In this document: piece after piece, positions 23,999 to 33,175 of the stretch
Layout: each line of letters opens with the position of its first letter
Numbering within the stretch: position 1 is the first letter of the stretch
From: Hyphomonas adhaerens MHS-3
GTDB taxonomy: Bacteria; Pseudomonadota; Alphaproteobacteria; Caulobacterales; Hyphomonadaceae
NCBI RefSeq assembly: GCF_000685235.1
Contig: NZ_ARYH01000001.1
Span: forward strand, 1-64,000
DNA length: 64,000 bases
Direction of reading: 5' to 3'
Translations under genes and position numbers: made by a program
Notes under the pieces: model-generated
What the model saw: only the letters and a program-made list of their open reading frames with translations
Told to the model about the DNA's origin: nothing
Databases searched by the model: none

Positions 23999-26900
23999 TT
24001 AGAAGTCGAACGTCGCACCCATGAAGATGTAACGACCGTAGGCGTCGTAGATCTGCGGGTAGGTGTTGCCGTTACCCGGAGCGTTACCAACGACGGAGGA
24101 GAGCGGCGGCTCTTCATCCGTGACGTTGTTCACGCCCAGACGCAGGGACATGTAGTCCGTTGCGTTCCAGGAACCCGAGAGATCGAAGTAGCTCTGGGAA
24201 TCCAGGGTCTTGTTGATGTCGGCATAGGAACCGGCCAGCGCGACCTGCGAAGACGACGCAGCGATATCGACGCTGTCGAAGTAACGCCAGGTACCCGTCA
24301 CGCTGAAGACGCCTTGCGTATCACTCCAGGTGACACCCATCTTGTGGCGATACTCAGGTGCGGCACCGTTCGCAATTTCGGTTCCGCCACCGCTTGCGCA
24401 GCTGCCGCCGTAGTAACCCACGCAATCGAAGATATCGTTTGCGCCGGACGTCGGGAGCGGCTTGGTTTCAAGCGTGTCGAGCCATGTACCGACATAGTCG
24501 AAGGCCAGCTCGCCTCTCGCATTCAGGTCCCACGAGTAGTTGGCCAAGAGGTCAATACCGGAGGTCGAAAGGCTACCGGTGTTGATGTTCGTGGCCGTGA
24601 TGTAGCCCGTGGAGTTCGCCCACAGCGTACCACCGGTACCCCGGTTGATCAGCGAGCAGAAGAACTGGTCGCCGGTCTCGAGGCAGGTATCCAGCGTCAG
24701 CTGCTCAGGCACCGTGCCGACCAGGTCTTCGACAGTGATGTCGAAGTAGTCGAGCGATACCGTGAGGCCCGGGATTGCGGACGGCGTTGCAACGAAGCCG
24801 ATCGTGTAGGTGTCCGAAGACTCCGGATCGAGATCCGGGTTACCACCGCCGAGCGTGTTGAACTGGCCAGCCGGGTTGTCACCGATGCTGCGGTACTGTG
24901 CAGCCGTCACACCCGTGTTTGCACACTGAGCTGCCGTTGCCGTCGGAGCCGGACCCGAACATGGGTCATAGGATCCGTTTTCGTTCTGGCTCAGGTCGAA
25001 GAGGCCGATGGACTGCGTAGTGAACAGTTCAAGGACGTTCGCGGCCCGAACAGCACGCTGGTAGGAAGCCCGGAAACGAATGTCGTTGCTCGGAGCATAT
25101 TCGACACCGAACTTGTAGGAGTCGGATGCCACGTTTTCGTAGTTGGAACGACGATAAGCCGCGTCAACACCCAGCGTTTCGATGCCAGGACGGCCTTCGA
25201 TCAGCGGAACGTTGACCTCACCAAAGAAGTCATAGACTTCCTGAGAGCCCGAAAGCGCAGTGGTCGGACCACCCTGACCAGCACCATCACCGGAGCGGTA
25301 GTTGCTATCCGGGTTGTCACTGATCGTGTCACGGCGATATTCAGCACCGAAGGCAACCTTCACACCGGATTCGGCGGCCGGGAACGTCCAGCCATACTCA
25401 CCGAGGTCGGCGTACATTTTGCCGGTCACAACCGTCTGGGTCACTTCACCGTCACGGAACAGAGGCTGCGTGATGTACGCAACAGCTGCCGGATCCGGAC
25501 CGTTACCCGAGAAGATATCGTAAGGCACGCAGTTCGGATCGTCGTTTGAAGGATCCGCGTCATTGTTGATCGCACAGACAATGTTGCCAGCCCCATCATC
25601 GGCAGCGTCGAGCGCGTAGCCGATCTTACGGACGGACAGGTCATTGTTGTAGACCTGAGCGCGGTGGTGGTTCGCGTAGACGGCCGAGATGTCATAGCCC
25701 CATGGCGTGTCGCCCAGCGTACCCTTGATGCCGATCACGCCACGGTAGGTCGTGTGACGCAGATCGTTGACGCGGTTGCCGCCTTCGACGTTCCGGCGAA
25801 GCAGCAGGACCGAGGCAAGATCCGTCGGGCCAAGCGCAGCCTGGTCAGGAAGACCATCGAAACGCGGGACGAAGTTGTCCTGATCGGGGAGAACAACGCC
25901 GGACGCATCCGTGTATTCGCCTTCAGAGTTGGTGTAGCGATCGATCGCACCGTCAGCAATCTCACCGCACAGGTATTGCACCTGCTGGGCGGACAGGAAC
26001 GGGTTGTTACAACGAACGCCGCCAGCTTCACCCGCAACACCGTAACCGAACACACCGGACGGTGCGATCTGGGACTTGGTGCGGTTTTCCATGAACATCA
26101 GTTCCGTATACGCATTGACGTATTCGTTGATGTCATAGTTGGCGAACGTACCGAAGGAGTAACGCTCGTTCGGGCGCTGATAGTGGTTGTACGGGTTGTA
26201 GTTGAACGTATCCGTCACAAAGTCACGTGCAGCGAACGTACCATCCGTCGGGATCACACGGCTCCAGGTGCTTTGCGTCTGCGATGTCGCATCAACGATA
26301 CCCGGGATGGTGTAGTCGCCATCCACATCGAGCAGGTTCGCGAACTGGTTCGTGGACGAACCGGCGCAGGTGAAGTCTGCACCATCATTTGCCGTGGACA
26401 GGGCGCACTGCGAGTAGTCGCGGTTTGCCTGAAGGATTTCCTTCGTATTCTGATACGACACGAAGCCCATGATATGGCCGCGGCCACTGTCGAGCTTGCC
26501 GCCGAAGGCAGCCGTCATATCAACCGATTCACCATCCGTCGTGCTGCCGTTTGGCACCGTGTACTGGGACGGGTTGTCAGCTGCAAAGCCTTCCAGGATG
26601 CCCTGGATGTAGCTGTTCGAGTTGTCGTGCTGATAGAAGGAGTAGTTCGTGTCGACACGAACGCCTTCAAAGTCTGTGTCGAGCACAAAGTTCACAACAC
26701 CTGCGACAGCGTCAGAACCGTAGGTTGCCGAAGCACCACCGGTCAGCACGTCAACTTTCTTGACGAGAGCAGCCGGGATGAAGTTGATGTCCGGCGCAGC
26801 TGTGTTCACAGAACCGTATGGCAGGCGGCGACCGTTCAGCAGCGTCAGGGTGCGGGATGCACCGAGGCCGCGAAGGTTCACGGACGACGTACCCGTCGAA

Positions 26901-27232
26901 CCGTTGGCAAGGTTGGACCCCTGCGCACCAAATGCCTGCGGCAGCTGGTTGATCATGTCTTCCGCACGCACAACACCGCGGACCGAGAAGTCAGCGGCGC
27001 TAAGCTGCGTCACTGGGCTGGTTTCAACCAGGTTACCGTTCTGCGGGATCAGCGAGCCGGTGATCACCACCGTCTCCTGACGAGCTTCGGTTTCGTCCGC
27101 AGCGGTTGCTACGGTATCGACAGCTTCGTCTGCTTCCTGGGCAACGGCGAGCATGCTCGCCTGAGCCATAAATGCTGCGCCCGCGAAAACGGACGAAGCA
27201 AGCAGGCGGGACTTCATAGATTTCCCGTTCAC
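23999..27232 (-). CDS. TonB-dependent outer-membrane receptor
   Basis: Protein of 1077 residues. It starts at a GTG with GGAGG seven bases upstream; an ATG five codons later has no comparable site. A signal peptide (ending near MLAVAQ) is followed by a TonB-box-like ETVVITGSLIP near residues 53-63, a plug domain (residues about 65-190, with NLRGLGASRTLTLLNGRRLP and ADINFIP-type and GGASATYGSDAVAGVVNF motifs) and a long beta-barrel ending in phenylalanine (GATFDF). Length and plug motifs fit the oligosaccharide/peptide class common in Caulobacterales and sphingomonads. The substrate is unknown; no SusD-like or transporter gene lies next to it. A promoter candidate and terminator bracket it as a single-gene unit. 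Confidence 0.95.
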   Translation of the reverse strand: MNGKSMKSRLLASSVFAGAAFMAQASMLAVAQEADEAVDTVATAADETEARQETVVITGSLIPQNGNLVETSPVTQLSAADFSVRGVVRAEDMINQLPQAFGAQGSNLANGSTGTSSVNLRGLGASRTLTLLNGRRLPYGSVNTAAPDINFIPAALVKKVDVLTGGASATYGSDAVAGVVNFVLDTDFEGVRVDTNYSFYQHDNSNSYIQGILEGFAADNPSQYTVPNGSTTDGESVDMTAAFGGKLDSGRGHIMGFVSYQNTKEILQANRDYSQCALSTANDGADFTCAGSSTNQFANLLDVDGDYTIPGIVDATSQTQSTWSRVIPTDGTFAARDFVTDTFNYNPYNHYQRPNERYSFGTFANYDINEYVNAYTELMFMENRTKSQIAPSGVFGYGVAGEAGGVRCNNPFLSAQQVQYLCGEIADGAIDRYTNSEGEYTDASGVVLPDQDNFVPRFDGLPDQAALGPTDLASVLLLRRNVEGGNRVNDLRHTTYRGVIGIKGTLGDTPWGYDISAVYANHHRAQVYNNDLSVRKIGYALDAADDGAGNIVCAINNDADPSNDDPNCVPYDIFSGNGPDPAAVAYITQPLFRDGEVTQTVVTGKMYADLGEYGWTFPAAESGVKVAFGAEYRRDTISDNPDSNYRSGDGAGQGGPTTALSGSQEVYDFFGEVNVPLIEGRPGIETLGVDAAYRRSNYENVASDSYKFGVEYAPSNDIRFRASYQRAVRAANVLELFTTQSIGLFDLSQNENGSYDPCSGPAPTATAAQCANTGVTAAQYRSIGDNPAGQFNTLGGGNPDLDPESSDTYTIGFVATPSAIPGLTVSLDYFDITVEDLVGTVPEQLTLDTCLETGDQFFCSLINRGTGGTLWANSTGYITATNINTGSLSTSGIDLLANYSWDLNARGELAFDYVGTWLDTLETKPLPTSGANDIFDCVGYYGGSCASGGGTEIANGAAPEYRHKMGVTWSDTQGVFSVTGTWRYFDSVDIAASSSQVALAGSYADINKTLDSQSYFDLSGSWNATDYMSLRLGVNNVTDEEPPLSSVVGNAPGNGNTYPQIYDAYGRYIFMGATFDF

Positions 27233-27309
27233 TATATTACCTCCAATAATTGAATTGCGCCGGTCGTCTGGCGCGTGTCCGGACCCCTGAAATCCAGACT
27301 TGGGGATAT

Positions 27310-27338
27310 CGATAAGACCCTCGTCACCGTAGCGTCAA
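27310..27338 (-). promoter_or_regulatory. Candidate promoter of the TonB-dependent receptor gene
   Basis: On the minus strand TTGACG (27333-27338) is followed after 17 bases by TTATCG (or after 18 by TATCGA). The start would lie about 70 bases before the GTG. It is the only good -35 in the 180-base spacer. Confidence 0.4.
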
Positions 27339-27412
27339 CGCATCGTTACTGTTCTGTCATCGAAAGAATGGAGGGTGTGGTTTATTTGCCTCAGTCTTGG
27401 AGGCAAACGGGG

Positions 27413-28501
27413 TCAAGTCAGGAGAAAACTGAGGATAACCAGCCCAAGCGCCAGCAGAAACAGCACGGTTATGCCAAGAATCAGCAAAATGGTGGTACGA
27501 AGCGCCGCCATGAAAAAGCCGGTTCCGTAGGTGACGCGAAGCTGCCTGTGGAGGTACCAGACACCCCAGATTGTGCCGACGAGGGACAACAAGTCGGGTC
27601 CGATGTGCAGGAATGCGCCAACCAGCAGCAACAGAGTCGCCAGACTGTAAACAAACGTCTGGAAATGCAACGCAACGATGACGTGGTCGTAGACATAAAC
27701 CGAGCGGCGCCAAGCATATATGACCGTCAGCATCAATGTCAGCAGCGGCATGAACATCAGGCTGAACCGGGGGGCCCACTCACGAAACCGGGCCGCGAAA
27801 CGGTCCTGATTTTCGAACACCCGGGCGAACTGGTCGCCCGCCGCCTGGATGGTCTGGGCCTCGACAGGCGAGGTGCCGGGGGCGATGGCCTGGTCGATCA
27901 TGCCGTGAAGGGCATCGCGGTCCACGGTCCCGTCTTCACGGACAAACGGCACCTGTTCGCCGGCCTCAAGGCGGGCGAGCACCGATTCCAGCCCTTCCCT
28001 GCCCGCCGGTGAAAGGTCATCCCGCTCCAGCCTGGCCTTCAGCTCCTCAATAGCGTTCGCTCGGCCTGTTTCGGAGATCTCCACGCCGGCGCCGGGATTG
28101 AGCGTCCAGTCGGCATACCAGCCCAGCCGGTCGCCCAGGCCGAAGACGGTGAGGAAGAACAGCAGCGAAGCCAGCAGGAACATGCGGAATGGCGGCACAT
28201 AGCGCGCGCGTTTGCCGTCCAGATAGTTCCGGGTCATCCGGCCGGGGCGGAACAGCAGCAGCGGCACTGACCGCCACAGCCGGCTGTCCAGCGCAAACGT
28301 GTCCGCGAGGCTGGAGGCGACGAGGCCGAAGAACGGCCGGTGGAAGTTCGAGGCAAGCTGGCCGCAACGGCTGCAGTAGCGTTCCGTCACCACCGCGCCG
28401 CAATTCCGGCACGGCTCACCCGGCGGCTGAACCTTGTGGTGTTCGCCGGATGTCAGGCCGCCAAGGGAGGCCGCCCCAGCGGCTTCCATGTCGTGACTCA
28501 T
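27413..28501 (-). CDS. DUF3667-type membrane protein with N-terminal zinc ribbon
   Basis: Protein of 362 residues. A four-cysteine zinc-ribbon pattern, CRNCGAVVTERYCSRCGQ, lies near residues 33-50, followed by a segment with HRPFFGLVASSLADTFALD and FRPGRMTRNYLDGKRARYVP that is typical of DUF3667 proteins, then about five hydrophobic segments, one near residue 110 and the rest after residue 235, separated by a soluble stretch. GGGGGAGG precedes the ATG. The gene starts 25 bases after the stop of the peptide-binding lipoprotein gene, so the two are probably co-transcribed. The biochemical role of the family is unknown. Confidence 0.8.
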   Translation of the reverse strand: MSHDMEAAGAASLGGLTSGEHHKVQPPGEPCRNCGAVVTERYCSRCGQLASNFHRPFFGLVASSLADTFALDSRLWRSVPLLLFRPGRMTRNYLDGKRARYVPPFRMFLLASLLFFLTVFGLGDRLGWYADWTLNPGAGVEISETGRANAIEELKARLERDDLSPAGREGLESVLARLEAGEQVPFVREDGTVDRDALHGMIDQAIAPGTSPVEAQTIQAAGDQFARVFENQDRFAARFREWAPRFSLMFMPLLTLMLTVIYAWRRSVYVYDHVIVALHFQTFVYSLATLLLLVGAFLHIGPDLLSLVGTIWGVWYLHRQLRVTYGTGFFMAALRTTILLILGITVLFLLALGLVILSFLLT

Positions 28502-28526
28502 GCTGCCTCCCCCTGATCAGCAACAC

Positions 28527-30158
28527 CTATTCAGCGGATTGGATATCATTCCTGCACATGAAGCGCGAGCGGTGCTTGTCCTTCGCATTTTCCTCGAACC
28601 CGGTCAGATCCGGGTCCACGAGGTTCTTGGTCACCTGGAACCACATCGGCGTGATCGGATAGTCGTTCAGCATCAGGTCTTCCGCCTCGGCAAAGGTTTC
28701 GGCCCGCTGCTTGAGGTCGAGTTCGGTATTCGAGCGCATGAGCAGCGCATCATATTCCGGATTGTTATAGTTGCCGTAGTTCTGCTGGCCGGTGTCCGAT
28801 TTCAGCAGGTAGAGGAAGTTGATCGGATCGTCGAAGTCGGCGACCCAGGCCCCATCGGCAACCTCGAAGTCCGACTGGCGCAGACGCGCATACAGCACTT
28901 TGGTGTCCTGCTTCACGATCGTCGGCTTCACCCAGGGGGCAATCTCGGCCCAGTTGGCCTGTGCCACCGGGGCGACTTTCGGATTGTCATCGGTCGAACG
29001 GTGGATGAATTCGAACTCCAGCGGATTGTCCGGGCCGTAACCGGCCTCTTCCAGAAGGCGCTTGGCTTCCGTGAGACGCTCTTCGCGCGGCGTGTCTTCC
29101 CACGCCACATGCGGCCGCGGGACGTCATAATTGTTCACCCCCGGAGGCACCATGGAATAGGCCGGCACATAGCCGGGCGTCAGCACGCTTTTCACCATGA
29201 ATTCCCGGTCGAGCGCCATGGACAGCGCCTTGCGGACGCGCACATCGTCGAAGGGGGCAATCTGGGAATTGAATGACCAATAGGTGGTGATCAGGGCCGG
29301 CGTGGTGCGGACCCAGCCTGGCAGCTTGGCTTCGATTTCAGTCTGGCGAGCGCCATCAAACGCATTGTTGAGGTCCAGTTCACCGGCCTGGATCTTGTTC
29401 TCCACGGACGTCAGGTCTTCCAGCTCGAAATAGACTACCCGGTCGAAACAGGCATCCTCCGCGCCGAAGCCGGTCGGATTCTTGTCGGCGACGAGCTGGT
29501 CGCCGGTCCGCCAGTAAACCAGCTTGTACGGGCCGTTCACCACGATGTTGTCAGGCTGGATCCAGGCATCGCCATAGGTCTCGATGGCTTTGCGGGGTAC
29601 CGGATAGGTCGTGTAGTGCGACAGCAGGCCCGGCAGGTATGGCGCCGGGTATTCCAGCGTCAGCTCCAGCGTCTTGTCATCGATGGCGCGGGCGCCCAGT
29701 TCTTCCGGCGGCAGCTCGCCCCGATTGATCTGGGCGGCATTCTTGATGAGGTAGAGCAGCGAGGAATACTGCGAGGCCACTTCCGCCGACTGGATGCGGC
29801 GCAGGCCGTAAACGAAGTCCTCTGCAACGACCGGATTGCCGTCGGACCAGTAGTAATCCCCGAGATGGAAGGTCCAGACGAGGCCGTCCGGGCTGGTTTC
29901 CCAGCTGGTAGCCATGCCGGGCTGCGGGCGGGCGTCCGGGCCATCGGTCGTCAGACCGATGAACATGTCGCCGATGATGATGTCCTCCCACTGGGCCGAG
30001 GATTTGTGCGGATCGAGCGTGTCGACCTTGGCCGAGATGCCGCGGCGCAGGGTCGGAACGTCGCTTTCGGATCCGCCGTTGCCGCCGCCTCCGCAAGCAG
30101 CAAGAACAAGGGCCATGGCGCCGGCGGCCAAAAGGCGCGGCGTGCGGGAGAAGATCAT
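28527..30158 (-). CDS. Oligopeptide-binding lipoprotein (OppA/SBP family 5)
   Basis: Protein of 543 residues from the ATG at 30158, which has AGGAG seven bases upstream; an ATG two codons earlier touches the same site and is less likely. A long open frame further upstream runs antisense through another gene and is excluded. A lipoprotein signal ends at LVLAACGG. The mature protein has the family-5 solute-binding layout: TLDPHKSSAQWEDIIIGDMF, a WSDGNPVVAEDFVYGLRR segment near residue 105 and the C-terminal YPITPMWFQVTKNLV. It should bind peptides for an ABC importer, but no permease or ATPase genes are adjacent. Instead it is followed by a DUF3667 protein. Confidence 0.9.
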   Translation of the reverse strand: MIFSRTPRLLAAGAMALVLAACGGGGNGGSESDVPTLRRGISAKVDTLDPHKSSAQWEDIIIGDMFIGLTTDGPDARPQPGMATSWETSPDGLVWTFHLGDYYWSDGNPVVAEDFVYGLRRIQSAEVASQYSSLLYLIKNAAQINRGELPPEELGARAIDDKTLELTLEYPAPYLPGLLSHYTTYPVPRKAIETYGDAWIQPDNIVVNGPYKLVYWRTGDQLVADKNPTGFGAEDACFDRVVYFELEDLTSVENKIQAGELDLNNAFDGARQTEIEAKLPGWVRTTPALITTYWSFNSQIAPFDDVRVRKALSMALDREFMVKSVLTPGYVPAYSMVPPGVNNYDVPRPHVAWEDTPREERLTEAKRLLEEAGYGPDNPLEFEFIHRSTDDNPKVAPVAQANWAEIAPWVKPTIVKQDTKVLYARLRQSDFEVADGAWVADFDDPINFLYLLKSDTGQQNYGNYNNPEYDALLMRSNTELDLKQRAETFAEAEDLMLNDYPITPMWFQVTKNLVDPDLTGFEENAKDKHRSRFMCRNDIQSAE

Positions 30159-30353
30159 GCGCATACTCCTGGGTGGTCTCAGTTTGGGTTGTTTGCTGCC
30201 AGATGCCGACACAAATGAAAAGACTTTGCGTATTTTGAATGAACAGAAGCTGAGTTTGCCGCAAACTGCGGGCTGCCCTTCCCGGGCTTGCCCGGATTTG
30301 CCAGAAACGATGCCAGTCACGGGCCTGGGGCCCATAAACCGAGGAACGCCGCC

Positions 30354-30872
30354 ATGAAACGCCCGATCACCCTCATCGCCGCCGCCATCAGTCTGGCCGC
30401 TCTGCCTGCGCTGGCTGAAAACGCCTCCACATCCGATGTCTATGCCTGCAAGGACATCACCGCAGATGCCGAACGCCTCGCCTGCTACGATACCGCCGTC
30501 GGCCGGCTGAAGGCGGCGGAGGAAGCCGGTGAGGTAAAGACCTTCACACGCAAGGAAGTCGAAGACGTGCAGCGTGACAGCTTCGGCTTTTCCATTCCGT
30601 CCTTGCCGAAACTGGCCTTTGGCAGCAGGGATTCCGGCGGCAATTCGATATCGGACGAGCTGAAGGAAGTGACCTTCCCGGTGACATCCGTAAGCGGCAG
30701 CCGCGGCGCCCTGCTTGTCACGCTGGAAAACGGCCAGGTGTGGCGACAGGTCGACAGCAAGAGGATCAGCCCGAGCCCGAAGAAGGAAGCCCGCGTCTAC
30801 CAGGCGGCGCTGGGCAGCTTCAAGATGAAGCTGGACGGCGGACTGGCTTTCCGTGTTGAGCGCGTGAAGTAA
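30354..30872 (+). CDS. Periplasmic protein of unknown function
   Basis: Protein of 172 residues. The ATG at 30354 has GAGGAA seven bases upstream and opens a signal peptide (MKRPITLIAAAISLAALPAL). The mature part starts with a two-cysteine loop, YACKDITADAERLACYD, and ends with a beta-rich domain containing VTLENGQVWRQVDSKR. Similar small exported proteins of unknown role are widespread in alphaproteobacteria. It is divergent from the peptide-binding lipoprotein gene through a spacer of about 195 bases. Confidence 0.65.
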   Translation: MKRPITLIAAAISLAALPALAENASTSDVYACKDITADAERLACYDTAVGRLKAAEEAGEVKTFTRKEVEDVQRDSFGFSIPSLPKLAFGSRDSGGNSISDELKEVTFPVTSVSGSRGALLVTLENGQVWRQVDSKRISPSPKKEARVYQAALGSFKMKLDGGLAFRVERVK

Positions 30873-31058
30873 CGCCCAAGGAATACCCGCCTGGGGCGTT
30901 TGGGAACGAAACACGGCCCCGGCTGTTGAACCGTCGCAGACCAATCGCGTATCCGGTCAATAGGATACGTCACCGGAAGGAACGCCGTCATCGCCGGGAA
31001 CAAACAGAAGAAGGAAGCGGCCAACAACCGCTCGAAGCGGGAAACGCTGAAGCGGGCG

Positions 31059-32027
31059 ATGCGCATCCGCTGGCTGAAGCGCGCGCGTCCGCCTGCCCTG
31101 TTCGCCCTGATCGGCGCGGCAATCCTGAGCGTTCCGCATACAGGGCTGGTGCCTGACTGGCACATGCTGGGCGACTGGCCGGATGTGCTGGCCTCGATCT
31201 GTTTCATCGCCGCGACCGGCTGGTCCATCGGCACGCTTGTCGACGGACTGGTGAAACGGCGCCTGGCCAAACTGAACTTCCGGGATTCCGATAATCTGAA
31301 GGCGCGCAAATCCGCCACGCGGCTGGATGTGATCCGGCGCATCTGGGTTGTCGCGGTCGGCATCGTGACCGTCGCTGCCGGGCTGACGCTGATCCCCGGC
31401 GTCAAACAGTTCGGTGTCAGCCTGTTCGCCTCAGCCGGGATCGCGGGCATCGCGGTCGGCATTGCCGCACGCCCGGTGCTGTCGAACCTGATCGCCGGCC
31501 TGCAGATCGCCTTCACCCAGCCCATCCGCCTCGATGATGCAGTCGTGCTGGAAGACGAATGGGGCTGGATCGAGGAGATCGGGCTGTTTTACGTCGTCGT
31601 CCGCATCTGGGACTGGCGGCGGCTGGTCGTGCCGGTCTCGTATTTCATAGAGCAGCCGTTCCAGAACTGGACGCGGAAATCCTCCAACATCATCGGCAGC
31701 GTGTTCTGGTCGCTGGACTATCAGGCCCCCGTCTCGGAGATGCGGGAGAAGCTGGCGGAGATCTGCCGGGCCACCCCGCTGTGGGATGGCGACGTCGTGA
31801 ACCTGCAGGTGACGGACACAGGCATCAACACGATCCGTATACGGGCATTAGCCAGCGCGAAGAACTCTCCCGATGCCTGGGACCTGCGGTGCTTCATCCG
31901 TGAAAAGATGATCACCTGGCTTCAGGAGAAACATCCCGAGGCCCTGCCCCGCGTCCGCAACGAACTCGACACACTGCCCGAAGGCGCCTTCGATGGCCGG
32001 GCGATTCAGGCCGGGCGGATGGAATAG
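31059..32027 (+). CDS. MscS-family mechanosensitive channel
   Basis: Protein of 322 residues from the first ATG. Two hydrophobic segments (about residues 10-27 and 40-60) precede a third near residues 95-115 and the pore helix ASAGIAGIAVGIAARPVLSN near residue 130, then the beta domain with GDAVVLE-like LDDAVVLEDEWGWIEEIGLF and a cytoplasmic mixed domain. This matches MscS channels that release solutes on osmotic downshock. The reading frame stays open for about 40 codons upstream and looks protein-coding there (basic, NKQKKEAANNRSKRETLKRA), with GGAAGG before an ATC at 30990, so the true start may be a non-AUG codon. Its end overlaps the convergent small gene by 22 bases. Confidence 0.85.
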   Translation: MRIRWLKRARPPALFALIGAAILSVPHTGLVPDWHMLGDWPDVLASICFIAATGWSIGTLVDGLVKRRLAKLNFRDSDNLKARKSATRLDVIRRIWVVAVGIVTVAAGLTLIPGVKQFGVSLFASAGIAGIAVGIAARPVLSNLIAGLQIAFTQPIRLDDAVVLEDEWGWIEEIGLFYVVVRIWDWRRLVVPVSYFIEQPFQNWTRKSSNIIGSVFWSLDYQAPVSEMREKLAEICRATPLWDGDVVNLQVTDTGINTIRIRALASAKNSPDAWDLRCFIREKMITWLQEKHPEALPRVRNELDTLPEGAFDGRAIQAGRME

Positions 32028-32284
32028 ACCGCCGTCGCGCTCATCACGACCGTGCCATTGATCGTGGCAGAGCCACCGGCGAACAGGATGGTGCGCGTGC
32101 GCCGGTCGATCCGCGTGTCGAAACCGGCCTTCGACGCATCGTCGATGCGGGCGGAGACGTCCACCGTCACCGAAACCAGGTCCACGTGCGACGGTGCGCA
32201 GAGCTCTTCCGCCGCGGCCCGGATGGCCGACATCAGGTCCAGCGCAAGTTTTTCATCCGCCTGAAGCGTCGCAGTCGCTGTCAT
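32006..32284 (-). CDS. Small protein, possibly hotdog-fold thioesterase-like
   Basis: Protein of 92 residues. The core VDLVSVTVDVSARIDDASKA and the later RTRTILFAGGSATINGTVV resemble the paired strands of hotdog-fold thioesterases, but the sequence is shorter than a full domain and lacks a recognisable catalytic residue. It is convergent with the MscS gene and overlaps its last 22 bases. The fold assignment is an inference. Confidence 0.45.
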   Translation of the reverse strand: MTATATLQADEKLALDLMSAIRAAAEELCAPSHVDLVSVTVDVSARIDDASKAGFDTRIDRRTRTILFAGGSATINGTVVMSATAVYSIRPA

Positions 32285-32492
32285 GTGTGCAAATTCCCCT
32301 GTTCGTTCGCCTCTCCATAAACAGGGCGGGCGCGAAGGGAAAGGGCCAGGCTGCCGGGAGGGTATATTGGCAGCCCGGCCCTCGGGTAGGTCGATACGTC
32401 CGTCTGGGTGGGGGGGATGCCAGACGTATCGAAGCGTTTACGCAACGATACGCCGGTTGGATCACCCGGATTTGTCATATTTGATCGCGCAC

Positions 32493-32518
32493 AAAAAAAG
32501 CCGCCCGGCGGGGGCGGC
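32493..32518 (-). terminator. Intrinsic terminator after the gene at 32544
   Basis: A 7-bp perfect GC stem (GCCGCCC and GGGCGGC, five-base loop) is followed on the minus strand by seven Ts (32493-32499). It lies 26 bases beyond the stop of the 144-residue protein gene. Confidence 0.85.
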
Positions 32519-32543
32519 ATTTCTTTGCGGCTTTCCAGGCGTG

Positions 32544-32978
32544 TCAGGCGGCCTTGGTGTCGCTGTCATCGGCTGTGATGTCACCGTCGAGATCCGACCC
32601 GATCAGGTCGCCGAGATGGCCGAATCCGCTGAGGCCGTGAACCTCTTCCATATGGGAGGAGATGGCCGGAAGCAGCGCGCCGATATGCTTGTGGTCCAGC
32701 CCGATGGCGTGAAGGGCCGTGATCATTTCACGCGCAACACGGCGCTTGCCGCCGGGAGTCTGCTCGATCATGCGGGCGATCTCGCCAACCGGGGCACCCA
32801 GTTCGCTGCCTGTCCGGGCCGAGAGCGCGCGGGCGCCGGGAAGCGTTGTGAACATGGCCGTGGCGAAAGGGGATGCCTGACGCTCGGCCGCATTCAGAAC
32901 GATGCCGAGGGCTTGCCTGGCATCAGGCTCCGCAAGGCCGCTGGTTTTAGCGATGTGCGCCGTAAGATCATTCATCAT
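32544..32978 (-). CDS. Helical protein of unknown function
   Basis: Protein of 144 residues from the ATG at 32978; AGGAG lies 11 bases upstream. An in-frame GTG overlaps that site and is rejected. The sequence is mostly helical (MNDLTAHIAKTSGLAEPDAR near the start, VGEIARMIEQTPGGKRRVAR in the middle) and ends in an acidic tail. Its opening has the spacing of DUF2267/DUF2780-like helical proteins, but I cannot assign it firmly. It stands alone with its own terminator. Confidence 0.55.
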   Translation of the reverse strand: MMNDLTAHIAKTSGLAEPDARQALGIVLNAAERQASPFATAMFTTLPGARALSARTGSELGAPVGEIARMIEQTPGGKRRVAREMITALHAIGLDHKHIGALLPAISSHMEEVHGLSGFGHLGDLIGSDLDGDITADDSDTKAA

Positions 32979-33175
32979 TGGCGTAGGCACTCCTAAGATT
33001 AACGGCCTCGGGATGTTCCATTAACCCGGCACAGCCTTTCTGTTTGGTTACCGGATGGGTGAAATTGCGAAGATCGCCGCAAGGACTGGTTAAGAATCTC
33101 CGCTGCGCCGCACCGGTTTCATTTACAAACCCGTCCCGGCGGCCACTATGCGCGCTGACAGAGGGGGGACTTTCC

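Noticed and set aside
30165..30944. Long upstream extension of the peptide-binding lipoprotein
   Set aside because: It runs antisense through another gene, while a lipoprotein signal with a good ribosome binding site starts at 30158.
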